Part shown: positions 23,194 to 35,274 of the stretch, piece by piece
How the letters are laid out: each line of letters starts with the position of its first letter
Numbering within the stretch: position 1 is the stretch's first letter
Assembly (NCBI RefSeq): GCF_963966145.1
Contig: NC_091053.1
Coordinates: 17,794,001 to 17,858,000, forward strand
Length of the DNA stretch: 64,000 nt
Source of the DNA: Tenebrio molitor
Taxonomy: Eukaryota > Arthropoda > Insecta > Coleoptera > Tenebrionidae
Reading direction: 5' to 3'
Position numbers and translations under genes: made by a program
The notes under the pieces: generated by a model
What the model was told of the DNA's origin: nothing
Databases searched by the model: none
The model's input: only the letters and a program-made list of their open reading frames with translations

Positions 23194-23610
23194 GTTGTTT
23201 AGAATCAACATCTATCATCGACCAACTATGATTTTCCATTTTTTTTTTTCATTTAATCTGAGGTTTTAACTTACTTTTATTTAATTATAACCTATTAATG
23301 TTAAGCCAGTGACTTGGAGTTATACTCTAAGTGTTAATTTTCTTTTACTCATAATAAAAGAACTGTTAAAAATAAAATTCCTTTGATTTCTTAAATAATG
23401 TTTGAAATACGCAAACTCCCATCAAGTTATATGTTTCAAGTTGCCTGAATAACTACAGTTATTATTATGACACTATTAGAAAAGTTGTATTAAATATAAA
23501 AGCTAGAAATAAAGATCTGTTTTGAATACACAAATACGTTTCAAACACTGCATAGACTACAAATAAACAATAAAAAAATGAAAAATCATAGTTGGCCGAT
23601 TCTAAACAAC
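23194..23610. mobile_element. Non-autonomous element with inverted ends
   Basis: GTTGTTTAGAATC and GACCAACTATGATTTTCCATTTTTT on the left are inverted at 23573-23610. The left arm has an extra 13 bases between the two blocks. The interior is non-coding. Confidence 0.65.
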
Positions 23611-25020
23611 TTTTCTTAATTACATTTTGTCATACTTGTCACATAAAAGGCACTTTGTTTTACAGAAAAATAGTTTTTTTTTTAAATTTCCAAGGCATAC
23701 TTGATTTTTCAAAACTAAAATTATGTTAGAAATTGGTCTTTAACCAAGGCTGAACCCCAGAAAATGAAAATTGAAATCGAGAATTTTTTTATCTTTTACA
23801 AGAGTCGCTTCACCTATCCGGGGACACACTGTAGATACTATCTGTGGAAACCTCTTTCCTTTGGCTTCTGTACAGGAGCATAACCCAAACATTTCTCTCA
23901 AATAACCGAAGAAAATATTTTTCGTCAAGAAAAAGACGTGGAAATAGGAGCAGCGAAAGACTAAAACAACTGCTTGTTCTTATTTAGCGAACATTGTTAA
24001 TATAATTGTATTTTAAGGATTCAGCATTAGTAGACACCAGTAGGCTACCAACATCGGGTACGTTATGATTTTAAATTAAAATTAAATTACAAATTTTCAC
24101 ACGAAATCCGTGTATAACATTTTTTACAAAATCATTAATCTAAGTAAAATAATGCCAACAAATTTCAACAGTAATTTAAAATTAATTACTACAACTAAGT
24201 ATATGAACTAATTTATCAACAGATTGTAATGTATTTCTATTAAACAATTTATAAAAATTAAATTAATGCTACAAAGCAATAATAAACTGTTTTTCAATCA
24301 AAGAAACCATGTGTTGCAATATTTTGGCAAAAAATAAAATTGTACTAAATCTGGTATTAGGGATTAACTAGGCTGGATCTTTGATTAAAAACATACCTAT
24401 TATAGATAATATATGTTTTAAGCTAGCTACCTAAATGTGTATCAGTTTGGACTTTTCTGTCTGTCGTTATTAATCTGTTAAATTCTATTCTGGAGATGAA
24501 TTTTCTGCACAAAAATAATCCTTAGAATTTTTTATGCGATTGATAGTAGATTGTGTTATTAGGATTAAAAAAGCAATCTGTTTGCATTGCAAGTCAAAAA
24601 AAGGCTCTTTAAATCCGAATGACACATACGGCGAGTATTTTCTTTACTTTACTTTACCCATATCATGAAAAGCACAAAACTCATAGGGACATTTAAAATT
24701 TTAAAACGAACGTTTTATTGGACTATTCGTGTAACCAAAGAGACAGTTTTGGCTTTTGTTTTGTTTACATATCTAGTTGTTTTCTTGAAATCAACTATTA
24801 GTTGCAAGTAAAGTTTTTTAAGCCTAGGATTAAAAGTACTTTTAATCCTAGGAGGTAAAATTGTTGCCTTGGTAACAGGTACAGTTATGAAAACATCAAC
24901 TTTAGTAACAGAAAACGGTATTAAAAGTAATCTCTTTTAAGACGTTTGGAGAAAAAGATTGTTTTTTATGGAGATTAATGACGGTGTACAAGTAGGTTTT
25001 AGTTAACAGTTATTTTTGTA
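23611..25020. other. Gene-free stretch
   Basis: It is AT-rich and no coding signal was found. A minus-strand frame at 23740-23928 lacks recognisable motifs. It contains the palindrome at 24823-24852. Confidence 0.45.
24823..24852. repeat. 30-base perfect palindrome
   Basis: CCTAGGATTAAAAGT is followed directly by its reverse complement. There is no spacer. Confidence 0.9.
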
Positions 25021-25337
25021 CAGGGTTATTCTAAATGATTGTAGTCGAAGTAGGCGTGAAAACTCAATGTAAAATTTATGGTTGCCGCTCCACATAAAAA
25101 AACATCAAAATGTTGTGAATAAGTCAGTTCACACGGGAGTTAAATTGAGTGCAAAACAACTCAATATTTCTGGATTCAATCGTTAATTTAATAAAAATAA
25201 ATAAAAATCTCATTATCGCACTTTGCATCGAAAAAATGACAGGGACAGCGACACAACTGACAGTTCACATGAAAGCGGCAAAAATGTAATAACATGGGCA
25301 TGGCCTACTTCGACTACAATCATTTAGAATAACCCTG
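25021..25337. mobile_element. Tc1/mariner MITE, 317 bases (family member 1)
   Basis: The termini CAGGGTTATTCTAAATGATT and their reverse complement are flanked by TA. The inverted repeat extends through GTAGTCGAAGTAGGC. It is nearly identical to 38098-38408. Confidence 0.9.
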
Positions 25338-25901
25338 TATTAAGTGCAAAATGATTGTTGTTTGTTAGCGCATGAGAATGAATTTTTGGTCGAGACTTCA
25401 AACTCATTCGAATGCGCCAACAAAACAATCATCTTGCGCACGAAATAGAAACACTATTTTTTCTACAACCACTTTTTAAACCTTTGCTAATAAAATTCAT
25501 ACTTACTACAAAACGATCAGACATTCAAGTTGCCCGCTTGCGCTGGTCACTTGATTAAGAATTTTTGTAAAATTTTCTTTGGATGGTTTAATATTTTTTT
25601 TTATTATACCTGAATCATAATCCCTGTTTTTGACACTAAAATGCGTGGGGAAAAGGGCCTTTAAAATACAAAAGCTTTAGGGGTTGCATAGGTAACAACA
25701 AATTCACCTACATTTTGAATAATGATAAATAGACATTTATACAGATTTTATGATAGCAAAGAAACAACAACAATTGACCATTTTTATATCAACGATTAAT
25801 GAAACAGATTACTTCAGAAAAAGTATTTCAATTTCCTTTTTTTGTTATAATTTTCAGATTGTAGTGCAGGTATAATAAAAAATAGCGTATGATACACGTT
25901 C
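25338..25901. other. Gene-free stretch
   Basis: AT-rich sequence with no recognisable gene or repeat boundary. Confidence 0.4.
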
Positions 25902-25993
25902 ATAAGGGCCTTTAAAGCACTTGCGACGTTAAAAGCACACCGCTACGCGTCGTGCTCTTAAACTCGTCGCGTGTGCTTTAAAGGCTTCCTTAT
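25902..25993. repeat. Hairpin-forming inverted repeat
   Basis: ATAAGGGCCTTTAAAGCAC is inverted at GTGCTTTAAAGGCTTCCTTAT. Between the arms lies a GC-rich loop with ACCGCTACGCGTCGTGC. It directly abuts the larger foldback at 26001. Confidence 0.7.
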
Positions 25994-26000
25994 AAACTTG

Positions 26001-26210
26001 TATTATAACCAGTGTTCGGACGAAATAGTACCGGACAAGTCGACCAGTACAACTTTGCGTAATACCCCACTCACATATAAACACGATTCAGCTGGTTCGC
26101 TTTCAATAACAGAGAACCAGCTGAATCGTGTTTATGTGCGAGCGAGGGATTACGCAAAGTTGTACTGGTCGACTTGTCCGGTACTATTTCGTCCGAACAC
26201 TGATTATAAC
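26001..26210. repeat. Near-perfect foldback, arms about 98 bases
   Basis: The left arm (26001-26098) includes CAGTGTTCGGACGAAATAGT, GTCGACCAGTACAACTTTGC and ACACGATTCAGCTGGTTC. The right arm (26113-26210) is its reverse complement with only a few mismatches. The loop is about 14 bases. The 88-codon open frame across it is a by-product of the palindrome. Confidence 0.9.
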
Positions 26211-27494
26211 ATACTATTTTCACTGTTTTTGCGATGAAAAAAAATTAAACTATCCAAGGAAACTTTTTGACAACTATTTTTGATCTATCAAAAAATGACA
26301 TACTTTGCGACTTGATAATGATGCATAAATGTCGCGTTTTTTTTGACGGTTGTAGAAAAAATATATGTATATTTGTTTAAATCTGTATTTTTTATCACAT
26401 CTATTAACGTTCAAATTTCTCATATTATTAGCTTAAATAATGTCTAAATGTTATGAGTTTTAAGAAAAAAAATAGGCAAAAAACAGGCATTAGTACTTAA
26501 GATTAGAACGAAATATGCATTATCTCTTTATCAATTTTATAGTGCTTTTGTGATTTACAGTCTAAAAATAATCTAACAAATTTTATGATAACCTTCTTAA
26601 GCCGTTTTTGTAAATGGTATGATACGTATTTTCGAAACTTTACTTATAAAGTCATTTTTCATATGACCACTGTTTGAAGAACTATCTTCTGGTGAATACT
26701 TCCACTCGTCCTCCGAGTCATCACATAAAGAATTAAAAAAATCGTTAAGATCTGAACTCCATAAGTTACTGGCGAGTTGTCTCTGCTCAATGATTGAATC
26801 GATATGATCACGGTCACGAACAGGTACCTATAAAATATAAACATTTTTATTTGTTCCCTACTTGTAAACATCAGTTTATCAAGGCACTGTATTCACCTTG
26901 AAAATGTCTCTTAACTGGCTAGCATGTAAAATTATACAAGCAAGCATGTAAAATTTTACTGGCTAGCCAGTAAAATGTTACACCCGTGCTCATATTAATT
27001 ATGTGGGTTTCCAAAGCAATACCTGTAAAGCTCATACGTTTTTTTTTTCAAATATCGGAATTTTTAATAGTTTGTATAACTATTTACAAGTGAGGAACCA
27101 ATAAAATATTTAACAATACACGCATGGTAACGGGTTTTACTGGCTTCAGAAGGTGACTGGCTCGCCTTCGGCTCTCGAGTCATATCCTTCTGTCGCGAGT
27201 AAAAACCCTTTTTACCATGCTAGTAATGTTAAATACTATTACTGATAGAAAATAAACAGTAGATCACGTGTTCAAAATTTATGTTTCAAGACTTATCAAA
27301 ACTTAGTGTGTCAGTACAATTAGAAGCACAAGACACGTGGAAAGTTACAATATTCTTGACATAGATATCTCATCACGATATCGTTATAGTGTTGAGGAAA
27401 AGAATAAAAAATAACCGACGGTACTATCAATGAAATTTTAATTAAATTAATCCGCAACCTTTGTTCAAATAGTTTATGTACGAATAAATATACG
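26211..27494. other. Gene-free stretch with short foldbacks
   Basis: No gene is seen. Foldback sequence with GGCTAGCATGTAAAATT and its inverse lies near 26925-26985, and a GC-rich hairpin with GGCTCGCCTTCGGCTCTCGAG near 27125-27215. Confidence 0.45.
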
Positions 27495-27592
27495 GGGTCA
27501 TTATAAATGTTTGTAACAACTAGTGGGCGTAGCGGCGCACCTAAAGCATAGCGCACAGCCACCTACGATGGGACAATCATTTATAATGACTA
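27495..27592. mobile_element. Small MITE, about 98 bases
   Basis: GGGTCATTATAAATG at the left and CATTTATAATGAC at the right are inverted repeats around a GC-rich centre. Confidence 0.6.
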
Positions 27593-27795
27593 AAGCTCGG
27601 ATTCTATGCAAATTGCATATTTGTTTCTATGACGTATATAGACAAAATTTTGGCTTTTCTGGGCGTATTAACAAATTTTGAATGAAATTACGACATTTTC
27701 AAAATGCATATTTTGCATATTTTAAGCACCTTGAGCATATTTTGGGAAAAAATGCATATTAGTGTATATTTCTCCAATTTTACAGATTTTGGTTA

Positions 27796-29480
27796 AAAGT
27801 ATGGAAAAATTCATTAAAATTTAAACATTTTTTTTTAAATCTTTGGACGGGTCAATTTTATTTTATAAAAATACATATTTTAATCCCAAACAAAATTCCA
27901 AGCAGTCATTTGTTTTCGAATGATGACGTCATCGGTATTTTGTTTTAAATATCAACTCCCTATTTTTTTCTTGATTTTATAACAAACAAAAACAAGGAAA
28001 AAAAATCAAGTAGATAAATCAAACAGTCAAATAGTACTGCCAATTTCAATCGTTTGTGTTATTTGTTTTACAAAACGTTTTCGAAAATGGCTCATTTAAC
28101 AAAAACAACGTATAGAAATTTTAATTTTGATTGGGTGCGGGGATAAAACTACATAGATAAAACTAAAACAGGAGGAATTTCTTCATAGGCTTGTTTATTG
28201 TCAACAAGCTGGGGGATGGCAAGTAGAACATTTAATTCCTTAATTTTATGTACTTACTTAGTAACACAGTTTTTGACTTGGTTTTGTTCGTTATAAAATT
28301 TATTTTTTCCAACTTTTTTTTTCTCAAAAATGTCGTTATGTAAGATAACAAATACAAACTTGGAAGGAAGTGTTATCTAAAAGAGTACCAATATTAGGAG
28401 AAGATATTGCATGTAACCAAGATCCTGATTCTCTCCATTGCAAAGCCTTAAAACAAACCAAGTGTCTAGGTGAATTAAAGTCATTGGCAATTATTCGTTT
28501 GATATTCATGTTATCCCAATTCTTCTGAAATTGTGAGATTGTTGGTCTTTCGTTCTCATTTTCTACATCCCAGACTGCTAAAGTTTCATCATAATGGTGA
28601 ATAATAAGCTCATTATCCTTTGAATTTAATAATAAAAAACAAGCTTTTTAACACCATGAATTGAAAATAGAAGAGCAGGGAGGCAAATATCGGAAATGCG
28701 GCGTATTCCCAGTCCACCAAATCTAATTGGTAAAGTGGACTGACACCTTGTAAATCAGTTAAACGTAAATTAAGTATTCTTTCTAAAGAAGACTTTAAAA
28801 AGAATCAATTGAATTAACATAATTAGAAAATTTCCAAAATAGAGTTGTTCTTAATAAAAAATTAAATTTTGGTATGAAAAGACAGTTTTTGATTAAAGTA
28901 CAAGCCACGTGTCTGCTAAGAAGTTCAGCTTTGTGTAAAAGATTTTCAACTGTAGTTATAGTTTTTTCGACAGTGTTTTTGAAACCTTGGTCAAAGATTG
29001 GAGAGTCTAAAAGAGATAAACTTTCTCCGTCACAATTTTTTGACACGATTAGGGGGGCCAATTTCAGTATTTGCACTAGATTTTATTGTTAACCTTAGAT
29101 GTTTGTTTGTTTTTGTTTGAGGTCAATTAAAATTTTTACGTTAAAAATTAAATTAAATTTTTGAGAAAAAATTTGTAATTTTCTCAAAAAAATTGTTATG
29201 TAAGGTACCAAATTTTTTCATTAATCATTTCGGTAGTAGGAGGTCTAAAAGAAAGAGAAAAAAAGAGGGGGGTTGTCATTTAAAGAAATTGGTGATGACG
29301 TCATTGCGCAAAAACAAATGACAAGATTTAAACATATTTCACTACATGGGATGGCATTTTTCGAAATAAAATTCGCCCGTCAGAGCGATTTTCTCAAAAA
29401 CACCACATAACGCTATTATGAATTTTGTTCCAAACTTTTTGATCACACTGTATGTAGTTACACAGACAACGCTTTTTATT
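27796..29480 (-). mobile_element. Degenerate Tc1/mariner-type element, inverted relative to 34379-35231, split by a LINE fragment
   Basis: Segments such as AAAAGTATGGAAAAATTCATT (27796), the TTTTGATTGGGTGCGGGGATAA block, CAACAAGCTGGGGGATGGC, GTTTTTGACTTGGTTTTG and GATGACGTCAT match the element at 34379-35231 in the opposite orientation. A LINE fragment (28366-29090) interrupts it. The right side ends in a different mariner terminus (reverse complement of CAGTGTGATCAAAAAGTTTG, 29430-29452), so more than one element is merged here. Confidence 0.55.
28366..29090 (-). pseudogene. LINE reverse-transcriptase C-terminal fragment
   Basis: The minus-strand frame contains LSLLDSPIF, then LLSRHVACTLIKNCLFIPKFNFLLRTT, and further on, with frame breaks, LAVWDVENENERPTISQFQKNWD, LQWRESGSWLHAISSPNIGTLLDNTSF. 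The LKNCxxIPKxxxxLRT and ESGxWLHAxPSPxxGTLLDN phrases are characteristic of the thumb and post-RT region of a widespread insect non-LTR retrotransposon. The catalytic palm is absent. Confidence 0.7.
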
Positions 29481-29489
29481 TAGCAAGTA
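29394..29489 (-). CDS. Possible 3' terminal exon of the NACHT-ankyrin gene
   Basis: A GTAAGT donor at 29535-29530 (minus strand) directly after the SDS codons, and a TTTGTTTGTGTTGCAG acceptor ending at 29490, would define a 46-base phase-0 intron. The exon would add YLLNKKRCLCNYIQC and end at a TGA at 29394-29396. Part of it overlaps a mariner terminal repeat. The alternative is no splicing, giving VSFF and a stop at 29521. I cannot decide between them from sequence alone. Confidence 0.35.
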   Translation of the reverse strand, partial: YLLNKKRCLCNYIQCDQKVWNKIHNSVMWCF

Positions 29490-29535
29490 CTGCAACACAA
29501 ACAAAAAACACAAATTGATGTTAAAAAAAACTTAC

Positions 29536-32500
29536 AGAATCGGATCCATAGCCATTTGAGAAATATTCCTCTAAAAGTTCAACAATTCGCTTTCTTACGA
29601 AATTTGCTTTTTTCTGACAATCTCGTATAAACTTGGTCATTTTCAATAATAAATCGCTGCGAAGGTGTTGATTTTCGACTGCAAAGTTCAAAGGGTATTC
29701 GTGGTTGTTGACATCAAGCTTATCGAGATCTAATCCACTTTCTAGAAACAATTCTACAGCAAAACAATTGCCAGCGTAAACAGCGTAGTGAAGAAACGTT
29801 ACGTAATCAGCAGACATCAACTGATCGTGTGCTCTAGCATCGAACAACATATTCACCACGCGATGTGATCCAGTAGATGTTACAGCATAATCTAGAGCAG
29901 TTTTCTGGTTCTTATCTCTTTTGTTAGAGTCAACACCGTGATTTAACAACAACTGAATCACCTCAACATCAGGGGAGTGTGGTTTTTCGAAAGCTGCATG
30001 TAACACAGTCTTCCCGAAATTACATACAGCATTAATGTCAGCATTCCGATCAAGTAGTACCTTGATACAATTGTAATTTCTCTGGAAAACCGCATAGTGA
30101 AGTACACTACGGTTTTCCGAATCTTTAGCGTTTACACAGGCACCATTTTCTAGTAAAAAAAATATTATTTTTGCATATGAAGTGTCAGAAAGGATCGTGC
30201 GATGCAAAATATTTTTTTGGTAGTTGTCGGTAGCACTAACGTGTCCCCCATATTTGCAAGCATAATGTAAGGCAGTACGTCCATCATGGTCTTTACCATT
30301 TACGTCTGCGCCTTTACTGATCAGCAGACTTATCATTTCTTTATTTGGTTTGTGTTGTCTGAATATTGTATGTAATAAGTTTATTTTCTCTTCAGTGGCA
30401 ACTTTTACGTCAAGACCGTGATTAAGCAACATTACCAAAGCATCGTAATGTCCTTGTATGCAACAAAGATGTAATGGAGTTTTTCCATTATCATCTTTGG
30501 CTTCCGCATCTATTCCCTTATCTAACAATAGTTTTACAATTCTCATATTTACTTTAGAATTTTCGAGAACAAAATGTAGTGCGTTCCGTCCAACGTGATC
30601 TGTCAAATTGATATTTGCTCCTAGATCCAGTAAGACTTTAACGATCACATCGTCATCAAGTTCAGAAGCCCAATGCAAAGCGGTTCTCTTACAGTCACAT
30701 TGTCCATCTACATCTAAACCGCATTCTATTAACGTTGTAATCACTTTTATGTTTTCCTCCACTAAACTTTGTTCAAATTTGTTATTATTTTTAATTCTAA
30801 TAATGGCCAGGTGCAACAATGTCAAATTGCATTTTCCAATGTTCACTGATAGAGCTTCTGAGTCTTTTCTAATGGCAGCACGTAATAAATTTGCATAACC
30901 CATCTGTGACGAATAATATACAAGTGTCTCAGAGTCATAGTGTTGCAACAAAATTTCAAGGTTCATCGAGTCTTCAAATCTTTCTAAAAATTTTTCTACA
31001 GCGAACAAGTTTCGGAGTCGAATGGCGTAATCAAGACAATCCCATCGAAAGAGGTCGTCCTTTTGAAATATATCACAATTTGACAACATTTTGAATATTT
31101 TTTTGTACTGTGTAGAAACTACTTCGATGTTATTTTCAGAATAATATTTATTGAAAATAAGTTCCTTTTTGCAAATGGAAAACGAAACGTCTACTTTTTT
31201 CCACGAAAGAAGATGTTCGACGCCATAACTGCACAACAATTGAAGTGGGCTTCGACCACCTTCATCTTTCACTTCATTCTTGTCCAAATACTCTAAAACC
31301 AAATCAGTATGTCTATAGATTACAGCCAAGTGAAGTGCACTATTTTCCCCCAACATAATATCGAATATGAATTTAAGGTTTTGATTTTCTTCGTTAAACA
31401 AGTCATATTCCAAAAGCGAGACCTTGTCCAGATTGTTCTTCAGCCATACACAAGCAAAGTACTCTGCGAAAGTCTGGTGGTCGAAGATGGCTTGATTATC
31501 ATCGGTCACTCTACTGACTATTCCAAACGGATCTCCGGATTTTAATTTTTCCAAGAACTTTTGACTCTTTCCAAAATTTATCTTTAACTTGTCTAAAGTG
31601 CTGGCGTCCAGACAAGACTCCAGTGCTGGCAATTCGTATTGTTCCAGATACAGATCAAAGTCAAATCCGATCTGGTCCTCGTGTTCGTGCACTCCCAATT
31701 TTCGATGTTGATGCTTCTTCTTTCCTTGGAAAAATATTTTATACATTTTCGTCAACACAAAAATTTCTTGTTCGGGTTCTCTCCATAAATCTTTCTTGTC
31801 GCGAAAATTTTCTGTAACCATGAACAACTGTAAAGGGACTCCTAACAAGTGTCGACTGTTAACGATATCCACGTTGTCGTATATTTTATCGGTAATGTGT
31901 TCAACTTGATCTTCATTGTATATATTCTGTAGACGCTTTTGGATGTATGCTTTCTGCTGCTCTTCTGTCAGCTCTTCAATTTTTATGGGAAATATCTTTA
32001 GCTCTTGTGACACTGTTTGCTCCAAATTTTTACGTGAAGTAATCCATACGCGATGACCCAACGAAGAGATGTGGTTAATAAAATTCAATGCGATTTGAAG
32101 ACAATTACTGTCTATTTCGTCCAATCCGTCAAGAAAAAAATAGATTCTTTTATTTTGTAAAAGCATCGAACGTATCTTAACCACTAATGCATCTTCCTCT
32201 TCCTCAACAAAATGGTGCAATATTTCATCGTGCGCACATTTATTCTTAAAAACTGCTCTGTGATTGATCAAATTTACACGAACACTCCAGTAACTGGATG
32301 GACAGATTCTGCTCATGCGAGAAACCAGAGTGCTCTTACCCATTCCGGGTGGTGAGCAAATAACATTCAGAGGATGGTCGAGAAATGTGAAAATTTTACT
32401 TTCATCGACACGTGCTCCTTTAGATTTCATTGTTTCCAAAGAGAATCTGTTTTCCTTACTCAGAACTGAAGTACAACTTTTGTCGTCGAAAACCTGCAGT

Positions 32501-34224
32501 AAATGGACGTTCCTCTCGGTCTCTTTACAAATGTCATTGAATTGAATCTGAGACCATCCATTGCTCGTCAGCAAAACATCAACTTCGTTTAATTTGTTTT
32601 TGCCTTCCAGTTTCAAGTATTGGTCAAGCTCCAGCACGTGCAAATCCATCTCTCGCATTGCTTTATTCCAAGGTTGAGAAACGTTACAGATGATTAGGAG
32701 AGACTTCTCTGTCTTACAAAACTCTGACATTTTGATTATGTCTACACTCATCGTAGAAACAATTCTGGGAATGTAAGTTTCAAACGCCTTCTCCCGCCTT
32801 CTACCGATTTGAATCACTTCTTCTGTCATTTTAATGAGTTCTGTAGTTTCAATAATTCTGCCATTTTTTTTATCAAAGTTCAGTAACTGCTCCAAAAAAA
32901 TTGATTGTCGACCTTGAAGAGACACTTCAAAATGTTTAACGATATCTGTGTAGACACCTTCATTTGGTAAATCGGAAAGATCTTGGAAAATTTTCCACCC
33001 CGGAAATTCTTCTTTCCTTGCGTTTACCAATAGTACTAATTTTTTCTTTTCAACTTTCTCGAGCAATCTGATAGCGTGCTTAACTTGTACTTGATGACAT
33101 TCTTCCGCTTTTACAATCAGGGGAACTTTGTTTAAATGCCACAACACTTTACTTTTTTCCTTTGTAGATAAATTATTACTCCCCCTAGGAAGCAGTCCAT
33201 ATTTGAGAGATGCCAAACTGATTTCATCCTCAGTTGCTGTCTCGTTCCAAATGTTAGCGATAATCTCTTCATTCGTATCTCTAACAATCGTCATGTCAAA
33301 TTTCATAATTGCTTCTTTAAGAAGTTTTGATTTATCGTTACACTTTCTGTTCGATATCGTTTGTATAAAAGGCGTAAGCGTCAACTCAGCCAATTTTGCT
33401 ACCACGTCATATTTAGTCAGGATAAAGTTACTAGACCACCACGTTTCCATGAACTGGATAAAACTTGAAGAGCAGCTAGCATCGTTAATTCCACACTCTT
33501 CTCTTAACATATCGTTGATTAGCGACTCTGCTCCTGTCGTGTTAGTCTGATGGGCGAAGAAATAAAAACGTTTCAAATGATCATCAAGACTTTCAACTGA
33601 TCCACTACTCTGACTTAGTTCAAACTGAAAAACGTTTGTTCCTTTCTCTTGATGTTGAGGTTTAAGGTGTTTTTTTTTTTCTTTTTTTTTCTTACGATTT
33701 TCATTTTTGCTCCATAACAGAAGTTTCTTAGGATCCACGTCTTGCAGTTCGGTCACAACAACCTTATCATTTGTCTTGTCTTCATTTTTAATATCTATTG
33801 TTGATTTACTCTCAATACTTGTAGATTTATTTGTATATAAAATAAAACTGACATTTTTAGTGTTTTCGGATTTTGAAATAGATCTTATATATTTCTGTAA
33901 GCTGAAGTCGCCATTTTCCGCTGCAAACATATTGTCAGTAACATTTTTCATATTCTCAGAATGTTTCAGTTGCAGGAGAAATATTTGCGATTGTCCATCC
34001 ACAAAAGTCACTTTTAGCGCCACGTCGTCGAAGTCTCCACAATCGTCACTATTGGTTATCATCTCGAAATCTGCCACAATATCAGTTGTGCTGAATTTTA
34101 AAGCGAATAGAGCGCACATCAGTTTTTCATAGTCCTTGCCTTGATCTCCAGTTCCAGATCTTTTTTTGTAAGTGTCAAATTTGAGCTGACTTGAAGGATC
34201 AAAGGACTTCTTCTTAGTTGCAAA
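29536..34224 (-). CDS. NACHT-ankyrin protein with N-terminal restriction-like nuclease segment (main exon)
   Basis: The exon is open for 1563 codons; the first internal ATG is at 34119. Numbering from that ATG: residues 1-90 hold an alpha-beta segment in which VADFEMIT, GDFDDVALKV and FLLQLKHSE give the E...D...QxK order of PD-(D/E)xK nucleases of the DUF4297/Cap4 type, preceded by GKDYEKLMCALFAL. A lysine-rich linker follows near 140. A NACHT NTPase follows, with Walker A CSPPGMGKST (about 586-595) and Walker B IYFFLDGLDE (about 660-669), then a winged-helix-like tail with FDHQTFAEYFACVWL (about 900). About a dozen ankyrin repeats run from about 925 to 1490, with TALHWASEL, GKTPLHLCC and GRTALHYAC. 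A TTTAATCTTCAG acceptor precedes the exon and a GTAAGT donor follows. The protein is presumably cytosolic and oligomerises on ligand sensing by the ankyrin part (inference). The long open frame in AT-rich DNA implies selection. Nuclease activity is not proven. Confidence 0.85.
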
Positions 34225-34378
34225 CTGAAGATTAAATGAAAATTAGACAATTTTGAAATACGGGTCAGTTACAAAATTATACTCGTACTTACAAAATCTA
34301 AGTGCTTATTCACAATGGACATAAGCTTGACATAAGGCATAAGAAATAACTGATACATGCAGTCATGCAGTGGATATA

Positions 34379-35231
34379 CAGTGAGCGGCAAAAGTATGGA
34401 ATAAATTCATTAAAAATTAGACAAAATTTTTTTCAAAAAAATCTTTGGACAGGTCAATTTTAGTTTATAAAAATACATATTTTAATAAAAAATAAAATTC
34501 CAAGCAATTTTTTTTTTGTTGATTCTGATAGCCCTTTTAATTGTCTAAACGCCAGTATAAAAATTTTGTTACCTTACATTAGGAAATTTTTGAGAAAAAA
34601 AATAACAAAGTTGAAAAAAATAAATTTTATAGCGAACAAAAACAAGTCAAAAACTGTGTTAGTAAGTACTTAAAATTATGGAATTAAATGTTCGAATCGC
34701 CATCCCCCAGCTTGTTGACAATAAGCAAGTTTATGAAGAAATTCCCCCTGTTTTAGTTTTATCCCCGCACTCAATCAAAATTAAAATTTCTATACGTTGT
34801 GTTTCTGTTAAATGAGTCATTTTCGAAAATGTTTTGTAAAACAAATAACACATACGAATGAAAGTGACAATAACATTTGACTGTTTGATTTACATACTTG
34901 ATTTTTTGACTTGTTTTTGTTCGTTATAAAATTTATTTTTTCCAAATTTATTATTTTTTTTCTCAAAAATTTCCTTACGTAAGATAACAAAATTTTTTTA
35001 CTGTCATTTACACAATTAAAAGGGCTATCAGAATCAAGAAAAGAAATAGGGGGTTTCCATTTAAGAAAACTATTGATGACGTCATAACTCGAAAACAAAT
35101 AACTGCTTGGAATTTTCATTGATACTAAAACATGTATTTTTATAAACTAAAATTGACCTGTTCAAAGATTTTTTTGAAAAAAATTTTGTTTAATTTTTAA
35201 GAAATTTATTCCATACTTTTGCCGCTCACTG
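34379..35231. mobile_element. Non-autonomous Tc1/mariner element, 853 bases, long inverted ends
   Basis: CAGTGAGCGGCAAAAGTATG at the left and its reverse complement at the right are flanked by TA. Complementarity continues for roughly 130 bases, through TTTGGACAGGTCAATTTTAG. It carries no transposase. It lies about 150 bases upstream of the NACHT exon, inside the proposed first intron. Confidence 0.85.
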
Positions 35232-35274
35232 TATTTTTATTGTTATTAAAAAAAACACACTTCACAATGCTTTT

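Noticed and set aside
25971..26237. 88-codon open frame
   Set aside because: It lies across the near-perfect foldback and owes its openness to the palindrome.
30608..34132. Plus-strand open frames opposite the NACHT exon
   Set aside because: They are antisense shadows of a long conserved reading frame.
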